From an uncultured Eubacteriales bacterium (GTDB lineage Bacteria > Bacillota > Clostridia > Oscillospirales > Acutalibacteraceae): a stretch of 64,000 bases of DNA. The stretch is taken from the NCBI GenBank assembly GCA_934728355.1, contig CAKVEA010000002.1:128695-192694 (forward strand). Direction: 5' to 3'. The translations under genes and the position numbers were made by a program. Positions within the stretch are counted from its first letter, which is position 1; every line of letters starts with the position of its first letter. The notes below the pieces were generated by a model. It was given only the letters and a program-made list of their open reading frames with translations. It ran no database searches and had not been told where the DNA came from. Of the stretch, positions 45,068 through 54,687 are shown piece by piece.

Positions 45068-45991
45068 TTATCTTGCACCTTTTTCATAAGGTATTCCCGA
45101 AGCTTTTGGAGCCGAAGAACGACCAACAAATAATATAAGCATTAGTATTGTTAAAACATATGGTATCATAGCAAGTAATGTTGAAGGTACACTAACTGCT
45201 CCCCCACCGAGCATAACAACAAGTGCCTGAGAAAATCCAAATAAAAGACATGCCAGATAAGCTCCAAAAGGTCTCCATTTTCCGAATATAACAGCTGCAA
45301 GAGCAATGAATCCCTGACCACTTATTGCCGTAGGAGTAAATTGAGAAATTATTGCAAGTGTAACTGTTCCACCACCAAGTCCTGCTAAAACTCCAGAAAG
45401 AATAACGCAAAAATATCTTGATTTATAAACAGAAACTCCAACCGTGTCGACAGCAGCAGGATGCTCTCCCATTGCTCTTATTCTAAGTCCCCATTTAGTT
45501 TTGTAAAGTAAAAACCAAACTAAAACAACAACCACAGCAGCCAAAATAACAGTTACATCAATACTAAAATTACTAAACATTGTATTTTCAAGACATTTAG
45601 AGTCCAAAACCTTTGGAAGTTTATTGGGAACAGGTAAGCTTAAAGTTGCACCATTAAAAAAATGTCTTGATAAAAACATTGCAAGTCCAGGGCCAATAAG
45701 ATTCAAGGCTATGCCCGAAACAGTTTGATCAGCTCTAAATGTTATAGAAGCTATAGCATGAAGTAATGACAAAAGTCCTCCTGCAATTCCTGCACAAAAA
45801 AGTCCAAGCCATGCATTACCTGAAAAATACCCGACTGTAGCACCGGCAAGAGCTCCTATGCTCATCATACCTTCTATTCCGATGTTTACAACTCCGGAAC
45901 GCTCAGATATAACTCCTCCCATAGCCGCAAGAGCCAAAGGTGCCGAATACATCAAAGTTATTGATATTGCTATAAATATATTACTTAGCAT
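45068..45991 (-). CDS. Nucleoside ABC transporter permease, NupQ/YufQ-like
   Basis: This 307-residue permease of the branched-chain amino acid/sugar type has eight or nine helices, with GVVNIGIEGMMSIGALAGA and the EAA-like loop MGEHPAAVDTVGVSVYKSR. Together with the neighbouring permease, ATPase and binding protein it imports nucleosides. It overlaps the upstream permease by 11 bases. Confidence 0.92.
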   Translation of the reverse strand: MLSNIFIAISITLMYSAPLALAAMGGVISERSGVVNIGIEGMMSIGALAGATVGYFSGNAWLGLFCAGIAGGLLSLLHAIASITFRADQTVSGIALNLIGPGLAMFLSRHFFNGATLSLPVPNKLPKVLDSKCLENTMFSNFSIDVTVILAAVVVVLVWFLLYKTKWGLRIRAMGEHPAAVDTVGVSVYKSRYFCVILSGVLAGLGGGTVTLAIISQFTPTAISGQGFIALAAVIFGKWRPFGAYLACLLFGFSQALVVMLGGGAVSVPSTLLAMIPYVLTILMLILFVGRSSAPKASGIPYEKGAR

Positions 45992-47114
45992 TTAATTTTT
46001 CCCTCTTTTCCAAAAATTTATTAATTAGAGAAGGAATTATTCTAACCAGTGCAACGAAAAACACTATTATCCCTATCATAATATTAACTATTTCCGAAGG
46101 AACTCCTATTTTAAATTGAAGCGACTGACCTGAATATATAAGTCCGCTAAACATAAGTCCTGCAAATATGCATCCTATAGGAGAACTTCCGGCAATTAAA
46201 GCAACTGAAAGACCGTTAAATCCGTAATTTTCAAATACAGCAAGTGTTTGAATTCCATGAATTGAAGTACCGGTAATTGAAAGTGCTCCCGCGAGACCCG
46301 AAAGTGCACCAGAAATAAGCATAGTATAAACTATATTTCTCGAAACATTTATACCCGCATTTTGTGCCGCATCCGGATTAAGCCCCGCAACTCTAAATTC
46401 GTAACCTTTTTTGGTTTTGTAAATAACAATCCAAGTTAAAGCAGCCATAGCAACGGCTATAAGAAAATTTAAATTGAAATCGGTTTTCAAAATAACTTCA
46501 TTTAGAAAATGATTATTTTTTAAAAATTCAATTCCCTCAGGTGAAAACTTCCAATCATTAAACAGAAGAGTATATCCAGAAGGATTTATAGGGTAAGTTC
46601 CATCTGTATCGGGTTTGTGAAAAGGATCAAGATTTACTACATAATTGCACATATAAAGTGCTATCCAGTTTAGCATAATACTTGTTAAAACTTCGTTTAT
46701 ACCGAACTTAGACTTTAAAATTCCAACCAAGCCGCCAAAAATTGCACCTGCTAAGACTCCTGAAAAAATAACAAGCGGAATTTGAATAACCGGGTGAAAA
46801 TTAAAACTTATTCCAACTATTGTAGAAAATACAGTAGAAGCTATGTATTGCCCCTCTGATCCTATATTGAAAAGTCCTGCTTTGAAAGCAAAAGCGACAC
46901 TGAGTGCAGTTAAAATAAGCGGTGTGCTTTTAAGAATAACATTGACTATAAACTTTGGTCTCGAAAAAATAGAATCTATTATAATAGCTAAAGATTGACT
47001 GGCACTGTAACCTGTTACAAGTAAAATCGCACATGCTACCATAAATCCACAAATTACCGCAATAGAAGTGCATGCAAATGGCGTTTTTAAGAATTTAGCT
47101 ATTTTTTTAATCAT
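45981..47114 (-). CDS. Nucleoside ABC transporter permease, NupP/YufP-like
   Basis: This 377-residue inner-membrane protein of the same permease family has the blocks FKAGLFNIGSEGQYIAST and RVAGLNPDAAQNAGINVSRN. It is longer than its partner because of an extracellular insertion between helices. It overlaps the ATPase gene by eight bases and forms the other half of the channel. Confidence 0.92.
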   Translation of the reverse strand: MIKKIAKFLKTPFACTSIAVICGFMVACAILLVTGYSASQSLAIIIDSIFSRPKFIVNVILKSTPLILTALSVAFAFKAGLFNIGSEGQYIASTVFSTIVGISFNFHPVIQIPLVIFSGVLAGAIFGGLVGILKSKFGINEVLTSIMLNWIALYMCNYVVNLDPFHKPDTDGTYPINPSGYTLLFNDWKFSPEGIEFLKNNHFLNEVILKTDFNLNFLIAVAMAALTWIVIYKTKKGYEFRVAGLNPDAAQNAGINVSRNIVYTMLISGALSGLAGALSITGTSIHGIQTLAVFENYGFNGLSVALIAGSSPIGCIFAGLMFSGLIYSGQSLQFKIGVPSEIVNIMIGIIVFFVALVRIIPSLINKFLEKREKLNAK

Positions 47115-48639
47115 TACATTTACCCCCTGCCATTAAAAGACCGACGTTTTGCTCATTTGCATCTTTTTGTTCAAATTCTCCAGCTACGGATCCGTCATAT
47201 ATAACTCCTATCCTGTCAGAAACATCCAAAATTTCGTCAAGTTCAAGTGATATCAAAAGTATGGCTTTTCCTTTATCTCTAAGATTTATAAGTATTTTAT
47301 GTACATACTCTATCGCTCCAACATCAAGACCTCTAGTAGGTTGGACTGCTATTAGAAGATCAGGATCATTGGAAATTTCTCTTCCGATTACAAGTTTCTG
47401 TTGATTTCCTCCGGAAAGATTTCTTATTTTGGTATTTTTACATCCAATCGGTCTTACATCATAATCTTCGATAAGATTATTTGCAAAACTGTCTCTTTGT
47501 TCGTAATCAAGAAAACCACCTTTGCAAAAAGGAGCTTTTCTATATTTTTCCAGTATTGCATTATCTGAAACAGACATCTGCAAAACAATGCTGTCTTTAT
47601 GCCTGTCTTCATGAATTACAGAAATTTTGCTGTCAAGAACATTTCTGATGCCCGTATTTTGAACTTCTTTTCCATTTATTAAAATTTTACCTGATTCACA
47701 GTGACGCTTACCTATGACAGCTTCCAAAAGTTCTTTTTGACCATTTCCTTCAATTCCTGCAAGTCCGTAAATTTCACCTTTTCGAATTGATAAATTAAAA
47801 TTTTTAACGGCTTCAAGTCCTCTCTCACATTTAACAAAAAGATTTTTTATTTCAAAAACAATTTCACCCGGATTTGAGGATTTCTTATCTACAGAAAGTT
47901 TAACTTTTCTACCTACCATCTTTTCAGCAAGACTTTGTTCACTCTCTTGTGAAACATCAACTCTGTCAATGAATTTACCTTTTCTAATAATTGTACATTC
48001 TTTAGACGATTTTTTTATCTCTTTGAGCTTATGAGTTATTATTATAATGGTTTTGCCGTCTTTTTTCAGACTTTCTATAATTTCAAGAAGTTCATCTATC
48101 TCATACGGAGTAAGAACAGCAGTAGGCTCATCAAGTATTAATATTTCAGCACCTCTGTAAAGAGCTTTTAATATTTCGACTTTTTGCTGCATTCCAACTG
48201 ATATATTTCTGATTTTTCTTTTTAAATCAACTTTCATACCATATTTTTCAATTATTTCTAAAACTTTTTTCTTAGCTTTTCTAGTGTTAATAATGCCAAA
48301 TTTGTCGGTTGTTTCATTACCAAGAATTATATTTTGCATAACAGTAAATTTTTCTATGAGCATAAAATGTTGATGTACCATGCCTATACCATGATTTATT
48401 GCACAACTTGAATTAGAAATATCAACTTTTTCACCTTTTATATATATTTCTCCGCAATCTGCACCATAAAGCCCATAAAGTATATTCATGAGAGTGCTTT
48501 TTCCCGCACCGTTTTCTCCAAGTATAGCATGAGTTTCACCTTTTTTTACATCTAAATCCACATTATCAAGTGCTTTAGAGTTTCCAAAAGTCTTGGTTAT
48601 GCTTCGCATTTGAACAGCATAATCTTTACTTATTTCCAT
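47107..48639 (-). CDS. Nucleoside ABC transporter ATP-binding protein, NupO/YufO-like
   Basis: This double ATPase of 510 residues resembles sugar and nucleoside importers. The first cassette has GENGAGKSTLMN, ISVGMQQKVEIL and ILDEPTAVLTP. The second has a degenerate P-loop, AGIEGNGQKELLE, and the signature LSGGNQQKLVIG. It drives uptake through the two downstream permeases. The ribosome binding site is AAAGGAGG. Confidence 0.94.
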   Translation of the reverse strand: MEISKDYAVQMRSITKTFGNSKALDNVDLDVKKGETHAILGENGAGKSTLMNILYGLYGADCGEIYIKGEKVDISNSSCAINHGIGMVHQHFMLIEKFTVMQNIILGNETTDKFGIINTRKAKKKVLEIIEKYGMKVDLKRKIRNISVGMQQKVEILKALYRGAEILILDEPTAVLTPYEIDELLEIIESLKKDGKTIIIITHKLKEIKKSSKECTIIRKGKFIDRVDVSQESEQSLAEKMVGRKVKLSVDKKSSNPGEIVFEIKNLFVKCERGLEAVKNFNLSIRKGEIYGLAGIEGNGQKELLEAVIGKRHCESGKILINGKEVQNTGIRNVLDSKISVIHEDRHKDSIVLQMSVSDNAILEKYRKAPFCKGGFLDYEQRDSFANNLIEDYDVRPIGCKNTKIRNLSGGNQQKLVIGREISNDPDLLIAVQPTRGLDVGAIEYVHKILINLRDKGKAILLISLELDEILDVSDRIGVIYDGSVAGEFEQKDANEQNVGLLMAGGKCND

Positions 48640-48661
48640 AAATTATCCTCCTTTCCGAAAA

Positions 48662-49732
48662 TTAAATTTTAAGACTTGGTAGTTTTTTGTTATATTCTTC
48701 ATACAAGGCGAGTGTTCCCGGTGGAACAATTTCTCCATCACTGATTTTTTTCTCTATTAGTTTCAAATTATTTTTTACTTTTTCTTCTATGTAAGGATTG
48801 TTCTCAGGTATACCTACGCAACCTTCTTTTATGCCGTAAGAAAAAGTTTTACCTCCTATTTTTTCGCCATTAATAAGTTTTTCTGAAACCATTTTAACTG
48901 CTTTTCCTACATCTTTTATCGAAGAAGTCAAAACATTTTTGGGTGCCAAAAACGACTGATCCATATCAGCACCTATTGCATACAGTCCTCTTTCTTTCGC
49001 GGCTTCAATAACACCTACTCCCGCACCACCGGCAGCATGAAATATGCAGTCACATTCATCAAACATTTTTATAGCTATTGCTTTACCTTTTGCGGAATCT
49101 GTAAAGCTTTCGGCATATTGAATTTTAACTTCAATGTTTTGCCCTTTTTCTTTTGCGGCATATGCAACACCTGCACGATATCCATATTCAAATTGGTCTA
49201 TAACAAGACTTTTCATTCCACCGATAAATCCAACTTTATTGACTTTTGTGGTCATACCTGCTACATATCCCACCAAAAATGAGGACTCTTCCGCTCTAAA
49301 TACAACACACGTGACATTCTTAGGTATATTTTCTCCAAAAGAGAAATCCGCAAGTGCATAATTCAATTCAGGGTTTATTTTTGAAGCAGATTCAAGCGGA
49401 CCTGCAAGCTTATAACCTATTCCCCATATAAGATTTGCTTTCTCATCCGCCAATTTATCCAGATTCAATGAATAGTCCGAAGCTTGCTGACACTCAACAT
49501 ATCCTACTTTTACTTCGTCGGTGTTTTGGAATTCCTTTAATCCTTTCCAAGCAGATTCTTGAAATGATTGGTCGTTTATTCCTCCTCCGTCAGTTACCAT
49601 TGCAATAAAAAACCTATCATCATTCATTGCACCTTTAGCTATTAAAATACCTGTTTTTACAATAAGAGAAATAAATCCCAATGATATTACCGCCACAAGA
49701 ACAATAATAGATTTAGAAATTATTTTTTTCAT
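48662..49732 (-). CDS. BmpA/PnrA-like nucleoside-binding protein
   Basis: The substrate-binding component captures nucleosides outside the cell. It shows MVTDGGGINDQSFQESAWKG, IWGIGYKLAGPLES, GFIGGMKSLVIDQFEYGYRA and ADMDQSFLAP, typical of the BMP family. GGGAGG precedes the ATG at 49730-49732. The N-terminal hydrophobic segment (about residues 6-30) has no cysteine, so there is no lipobox; instead of the usual lipid anchor, an uncleaved membrane helix probably holds it. The gene follows deoD closely and heads the transporter genes. Confidence 0.92.
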   Translation of the reverse strand: MKKIISKSIIVLVAVISLGFISLIVKTGILIAKGAMNDDRFFIAMVTDGGGINDQSFQESAWKGLKEFQNTDEVKVGYVECQQASDYSLNLDKLADEKANLIWGIGYKLAGPLESASKINPELNYALADFSFGENIPKNVTCVVFRAEESSFLVGYVAGMTTKVNKVGFIGGMKSLVIDQFEYGYRAGVAYAAKEKGQNIEVKIQYAESFTDSAKGKAIAIKMFDECDCIFHAAGGAGVGVIEAAKERGLYAIGADMDQSFLAPKNVLTSSIKDVGKAVKMVSEKLINGEKIGGKTFSYGIKEGCVGIPENNPYIEEKVKNNLKLIEKKISDGEIVPPGTLALYEEYNKKLPSLKI

Positions 49733-49775
49733 TATTTCCTCCCAATCGAGCAAGTAAAAATTTTATTTAAAACAT

Positions 49776-50489
49776 CTATTTGACAACAGTATTCAAAGCA
49801 ATTTCAACCATTTTTCCAAACCCTTTTTCTCTTTCTTCACTACTGAGAGATTCTCCTTTAAGCGGGCAATCGGAAACAGTCAATATACAAAGTGCATTTT
49901 TATTTAAACGTGCAGCATTCATGTATAAAGCCGCAGATTCCATTTCAACAGCCAAAACACCCATTTTTTGCCAATCATAAAGGGAGTTTATATCACTGTA
50001 AAATACATCACTTGAAAGAACATTTCCGACAAACGGCTTTACTCCCGAATTTACCGAAGATTTAACCGCTAAATCAAGTAAATTGAAACTAGCGACAGGA
50101 GCAAAACTTCCACTTAACCTATACTGCATTGCGTAATTCGAGTCAGTGCAAGCTCCCATCGCTATAACTATATCTTTCATATTTACTTTTTCGTTTATTG
50201 CCCCGGCACTTCCTATTCTCACTATGTTTTCAACACCATAAAAATTAAAAAGTTCATAAGAATATATACCCATGGAAGCCATACCCATACCGCTTCCCAT
50301 AACGGAAACAGTTTCGTTTTTGTATTTTCCGGTATAACCGAGCATATTTCTTACATTATTAACACATTTAACATCAGAAAGAAAATTTTCAGCAATAAAT
50401 TTAGCTCTAAGCGGATCGCCCGGCATTAAAACACTTTTTGCTATATCTTCTTTTTTAGCTGAGATATGAGGAGTTGGTAAATTTGACAT
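49776..50489 (-). CDS. deoD: Purine-nucleoside phosphorylase, DeoD type
   Basis: This 237-residue hexameric-type phosphorylase starts MSNLPTPHISAKKEDIAKSV and has MPGDPLRAKF, GSGMGMASMGIYSYEL, IVRIGSAGAI, VEMESAALY and the catalytic aspartate in TVSDCPL. It cleaves purine (deoxy)nucleosides to base and sugar 1-phosphate. No good ribosome binding site is visible before the ATG; an inverted repeat lies just upstream, which may point to control at translation or transcription. Confidence 0.95.
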   Translation of the reverse strand: MSNLPTPHISAKKEDIAKSVLMPGDPLRAKFIAENFLSDVKCVNNVRNMLGYTGKYKNETVSVMGSGMGMASMGIYSYELFNFYGVENIVRIGSAGAINEKVNMKDIVIAMGACTDSNYAMQYRLSGSFAPVASFNLLDLAVKSSVNSGVKPFVGNVLSSDVFYSDINSLYDWQKMGVLAVEMESAALYMNAARLNKNALCILTVSDCPLKGESLSSEEREKGFGKMVEIALNTVVK

Positions 50490-50498
50490 AATAGTAAA

Positions 50499-50538
50499 AG
50501 ACCGAATAAATTATATACTTATACACTATATTCGGTCT
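50499..50538 (-). promoter_or_regulatory. Inverted repeat in the deoD upstream region
   Basis: A perfect 10-base inverted repeat, AGACCGAATA (50499-50508) and TATTCGGTCT (50529-50538), encloses 20 AT-rich bases about ten bases before deoD. It could fold in the leader RNA or bind a dimeric regulator. It has a poor T run, so a terminator is less likely. Confidence 0.45.
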
Positions 50539-50622
50539 ATAGACACCACCTTTTATTAAGAATATTTAATATAATTTGTAAAAACATAAAAAAATCTTTC
50601 GATAATTTTAAATTTAGCTAAA

Positions 50623-51270
50623 TCAATTTTCGCAATTGGATTTTATCATAAGCTTTATTGTCTTGTCAACAAACTCAGTAACTTTTTGTATTGCAGGACC
50701 CCCAACAATAACACAAACTAAGGTTATAATTCCAGAAGTTCCACCCATTATGATTCCAATAACTAAAGTAATTGCATCTTGTAAAAATCTTATAAGTCTA
50801 AAGGACTTACCCGTTTTTTGGCATATTATAAGCGATGCTGCACTCCAAGGATCTATTCCTATATCAATTGATATGTACATTCCAATCCCGATGAAAGCTA
50901 AAACGCACCCAAAAATCGAAACTAAAAATCTAGCTGTCCAGGTATTCGGTATACAACATAAATCATATAAATAAACTCCCATATTAACAAAAACTCCTAA
51001 AAAGACAACATATATAAGAGTTCCTATATGAATATATTTTCGTTTCACAAAAAACACAACCGCTGTAAGAACAAAATTAATTAAATTTATCGTCATTCCA
51101 AGATTACTATGAAAAAAGTTGCTCACACCATCGTAAAATACTGTTATGGGATCTGCACCTAAATCAGCTTTTATGTTAATAGCTCCTGAAAGTCCAAGAA
51201 GAAAAATGCTAAGTGTACAAATAAAAATTTTTTCCGCCCATAAAACAATATTTTTTTTGTTTAAATTCAA
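50623..51270 (-). CDS. YczE/YitT-like membrane protein
   Basis: This 215-residue protein has five membrane helices and begins with the family pattern LLGLSGAINIKADLGADPI, repeated in weaker form as YISIDIGIDPWSAASLI, typical of YczE-type proteins of unknown activity. It overlaps deoB by four bases, so it is co-transcribed with nucleoside salvage genes. An involvement in small-molecule transport is plausible from context only. Confidence 0.8.
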   Translation of the reverse strand: MNLNKKNIVLWAEKIFICTLSIFLLGLSGAINIKADLGADPITVFYDGVSNFFHSNLGMTINLINFVLTAVVFFVKRKYIHIGTLIYVVFLGVFVNMGVYLYDLCCIPNTWTARFLVSIFGCVLAFIGIGMYISIDIGIDPWSAASLIICQKTGKSFRLIRFLQDAITLVIGIIMGGTSGIITLVCVIVGGPAIQKVTEFVDKTIKLMIKSNCEN

Positions 51271-52436
51271 ATTTTTAACACCTCTTCCAAGAACGACTCA
51301 CCTTTTATTTTATTTTTTAACCCAAAATAATCAAGTACTGTAGAGCCTATATCACCAAAAAACTCTCTTGTACCTAAACTTATTCCACTTTTTATCATTT
51401 TTCCGTATATTATCATAGGAGTGTATTCTCTTGAATGATCTGTAGAAGGGGTACAAGGATCGCAACCATGGTCAGCTGTTATTATTAAAATATCTTCGTT
51501 TTTTAATTTATTAATAATTTCAGGTAATTTTGAATCAAAATATGAAAGTGCAGAAGCATATCCCTGAACATCATTTCTATGACCGTAAAGCATGTCAAAA
51601 TCAACAAGATTAACAAAGCAAAGACCTTCAAAATCTTCTTCCATTACATTCAAAGTTTTTTCTATTCCGTCTGCATTGTTTACAGTCTTTATTGATTTAG
51701 TTACTCCTCTTCCCCCGAAAATATCACTTATTTTTCCAATTGCCACAACATCTTTGCTGTTTTTATTGAGTACATCCAGCATCGTTTCTCCAGGAGCGGT
51801 AAGTGCATAATCATGCCTTCCCGAAGTACGGTAAAAATCCGGGTAAACCCCTTTAAATGGTCTTGCTATAACTCTTCCTACTCCATTTTTGCCTTTAAGC
51901 ATTTTACGTGCTATTTCACATACTCTGTAAAGCTCTTCAAGTGGTACAAAATCTTCATGAGCAGCTATTTGAAAAACACTGTCAGCCGAAGTATAAACTA
52001 TAAGCTTACCAGTTTCGATACTTTCTTTACCATAGTCTTTAATAACCTCTGTACCTGAGTAAGGTTTATGACATAAAGTTTTATACCCTGATTTTTCTTC
52101 AAATTCCTTTATAAGATTGCTCGGGAATCCTTCAGGGTATGTAGGAAGCGGACTTTCGGATTCTATCCCCGCAATTTCCCAATGTCCTATTATTGTATCT
52201 TTACCTTTCGATTTTTCTTTCATTCTTGCAAAACTTCCTAAAGGATTTTTTTCTGATGAAATATAATCAACACCGTCAATATTAAAAAGTCCTAGCTTTT
52301 TCATATTCGGCATGCAAAATTTACTGCTCTTGCTACAAGACCTCAAAGTGTTACTTCCTTTATCGCCATAAAATTCCGCATCGGGCATTTCTCCTATTCC
52401 AAAGCTGTCAAGTACAATTAAAAATGCTCTTTTCAT
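51267..52436 (-). CDS. deoB: Phosphopentomutase
   Basis: DeoB converts (deoxy)ribose 1-phosphate to the 5-phosphate, linking DeoD and DeoA to DeoC. It begins MKRAFLIVLDSFGIGEMPDA with the first metal aspartate and ends with TADHGCDPCTPSTDHSREY, the second metal site with the catalytic threonine. The length of 389 residues is normal. AGGAGG precedes the ATG. It is the first gene of the salvage operon, 17 bases after the topoisomerase gene. Confidence 0.96.
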   Translation of the reverse strand: MKRAFLIVLDSFGIGEMPDAEFYGDKGSNTLRSCSKSSKFCMPNMKKLGLFNIDGVDYISSEKNPLGSFARMKEKSKGKDTIIGHWEIAGIESESPLPTYPEGFPSNLIKEFEEKSGYKTLCHKPYSGTEVIKDYGKESIETGKLIVYTSADSVFQIAAHEDFVPLEELYRVCEIARKMLKGKNGVGRVIARPFKGVYPDFYRTSGRHDYALTAPGETMLDVLNKNSKDVVAIGKISDIFGGRGVTKSIKTVNNADGIEKTLNVMEEDFEGLCFVNLVDFDMLYGHRNDVQGYASALSYFDSKLPEIINKLKNEDILIITADHGCDPCTPSTDHSREYTPMIIYGKMIKSGISLGTREFFGDIGSTVLDYFGLKNKIKGESFLEEVLKI

Positions 52437-52452
52437 TTTTTCCTCCTAAATT

Positions 52453-54675
52453 TTATAAAATTGTCATTTGCTGGCAAGTATCCATAGCAAGGTACTTTCC
52501 TGTTGACGGTAAATTTTTTGCAAAATAACTTTCTGAATCTTTCAAACTTCCTTCTTTAAATAATTCTGCACTGATTAATCTGTGACCCTTTTTTTGTTTC
52601 ATAACCATAATACCTTGAGTATTTTTCGACTGTTTAATATTTATGCTTTGACTGTTAAACAAAAGTATTTTCCCGGAAGATGATTTTAAAATAAAATTAT
52701 TATCTAGGATCATATGCATACATGAAATAAGATTGTCACCATCAAAGAATGCTTTTATCAATTTTTTTCTGTTCGTTTTAGTAGAATATGACTTCATATC
52801 AACTTTTGCTACACGACCAGAAGCAAAGAAAAATATCATAAACCCACTATAATCATTCGTAGAAGTCATATAAACAACTTTTTCATTTTTATCAAAGTTA
52901 AGAACGGCAGGTATATATTCTCCTATTAAGCTGGCTTTAATGTCTTTGAAGCTGTCAGCTTTTGCTTTGTAAACAACTGATTTATTCGTAAAAAACAGTA
53001 AATCATCTTTATTATTACCAAGAATACTTCCGGAAATTTCATCATCATTTTTAAGGTTTTGCTCAGAGCTCATTTTAAGAGACTGCGGTGTTATTTTTTT
53101 GAAATACCCTTCTTTACTAATGAAAAAATGCACCGGATAATCAGGTACTTCTATTTCTTCCTCAGGTAATTCCTTAGGAGAAACTATTTCGCATAAACGA
53201 GGTTTACCGTAATTTTTAGAAACAGATTTTAAATCATTCAGTATAATTTCATCTATTTTAGATTTATCTTTAAGAATACTTTCTAAATCATCTATACCGC
53301 TTTTTAAGTCTCCTATTTCTTCTGTACGCTTTAATATATACTCTCTGTTTAAATGGCGCAGTTTTATATCCGCAACGTGTGATGCTTGTATTTCATCTAT
53401 CTCAAATCCTCTCATCAAGTTGGGAACAACACTCATTTCTTCTTTTGTATTCTTTATGATTTCTATCGCTTTGTCTATATCCATCAATATTTTAGCAAGG
53501 CCTTCCAAAAGATGCAGCTTACTCTTCAGCTTTTTTAATTCAAAAACAGTTCTTCTTTTCACACATTCTTCACGAAACAATGTCCATTCTTTTATAATTT
53601 CTCTTATGCCTAAAACTTTTGGAGTTTGATCAATGAGAATATTAAAATTACAAGAAAAAGTATCTTCAAGTTGGGTTAAACGGAAAAGTTTACACATAAG
53701 CTTCTCCGGATCAACTCCACGTTTGAGGTCAATTGTTATTTTTAACCCTTCAAGACCTGTTTCATCTCTAATATCAGAAATTTCTCTTAACTTTCCGCTT
53801 TTTATAAGTTCTGCAATTTTTTCAATTATGAGTTCACTTGTTGTTGTTGGAGGAATATTTTTTATATCTATACAGTTATATTTTTTATCGTATACATATT
53901 TTGCTCTTACTTTTATTCCTCCGCGACCTGTTTCATAAATTGACTTAAGTTTTTCTCTGTCATAAATTATTTCACCGCCACCCGGAAAATCCGGGGCAAT
54001 TAATGTACTTAAAATATCATGGTCAGGATTTTTTATTAAGTTTGCCGCAGTATCACAAACTTCTTTAAGATTAAACGAACATATCGAGCTTGCCATACCA
54101 ACAGCTATTCCTGTATTTGAATTAACCAAAATACTCGGAAAAGTACAGGGCAAAAGTGAAGGTTCCTTCAAAGTATTGTCGTAGTTATCAACAAAATCAA
54201 CAGTATCTTTATCTATATCTTTAAAAATTTCTTTGCAAATATTCTCAAGCTTTGCTTCTGTGTATCTCGAAGCTGCACATGCCATATCTCGAGAATAAAA
54301 TTTTCCGAAGTTCCCTTTTGAATCAACATAAGGATGAAGAAGTGCTTCATATCCTCTGCTCATTCTAACCATAGTTTCATAAATTGCACTGTCTCCATGA
54401 GGGTTAAGCTTCATTGTTTGACCTACAATATTTGCTGATTTTGTTCTTACACCGTCTAAAAGACCCATTTTAAACATAGTATAAATTAATTTTCTGTGTG
54501 ATGGTTTAAATCCATCTATTTCAGGTATGGCTCTTGACATTATAACACTCATCGCATAGGGCATATAATTTTTTCTTAAAGTGTCAACTATTTTTTCCTC
54601 AACCACTTTTCCGGCATTATAGATAAAACCATTTACCTGAGTTGTGGATTGTTTGTTTTTAATTCTTTTCGCCAT
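52453..54675 (-). CDS. Type IIA topoisomerase subunit A (divergent GyrA/ParC paralogue)
   Basis: This 740-residue DNA-breaking subunit has the catalytic tyrosine at 138 in AASRYTEAKLE and the surrounding MSRAIPEIDGFKPSHRK, VGQTMKLNPHGDSAIYE and GNFGKFYSRD. The C-terminal pinwheel from about residue 505 lacks a recognisable GyrA box, so it is closer in behaviour to ParC/topoisomerase IV. The sequence departs from ordinary GyrA and ParC at many usually fixed positions, and with the adjacent B subunit it probably forms a second, lineage-specific enzyme beside the usual gyrase. AAGGAG lies eight bases before the ATG. Confidence 0.9.
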   Translation of the reverse strand: MAKRIKNKQSTTQVNGFIYNAGKVVEEKIVDTLRKNYMPYAMSVIMSRAIPEIDGFKPSHRKLIYTMFKMGLLDGVRTKSANIVGQTMKLNPHGDSAIYETMVRMSRGYEALLHPYVDSKGNFGKFYSRDMACAASRYTEAKLENICKEIFKDIDKDTVDFVDNYDNTLKEPSLLPCTFPSILVNSNTGIAVGMASSICSFNLKEVCDTAANLIKNPDHDILSTLIAPDFPGGGEIIYDREKLKSIYETGRGGIKVRAKYVYDKKYNCIDIKNIPPTTTSELIIEKIAELIKSGKLREISDIRDETGLEGLKITIDLKRGVDPEKLMCKLFRLTQLEDTFSCNFNILIDQTPKVLGIREIIKEWTLFREECVKRRTVFELKKLKSKLHLLEGLAKILMDIDKAIEIIKNTKEEMSVVPNLMRGFEIDEIQASHVADIKLRHLNREYILKRTEEIGDLKSGIDDLESILKDKSKIDEIILNDLKSVSKNYGKPRLCEIVSPKELPEEEIEVPDYPVHFFISKEGYFKKITPQSLKMSSEQNLKNDDEISGSILGNNKDDLLFFTNKSVVYKAKADSFKDIKASLIGEYIPAVLNFDKNEKVVYMTSTNDYSGFMIFFFASGRVAKVDMKSYSTKTNRKKLIKAFFDGDNLISCMHMILDNNFILKSSSGKILLFNSQSINIKQSKNTQGIMVMKQKKGHRLISAELFKEGSLKDSESYFAKNLPSTGKYLAMDTCQQMTIL

Positions 54676-54687
54676 TTTCGAGACTCC

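Noticed and set aside
50490..50622. Purine or other known riboswitch ahead of deoD
   Set aside because: The conserved core sequences of known purine riboswitches are not present; only a simple inverted repeat is visible.
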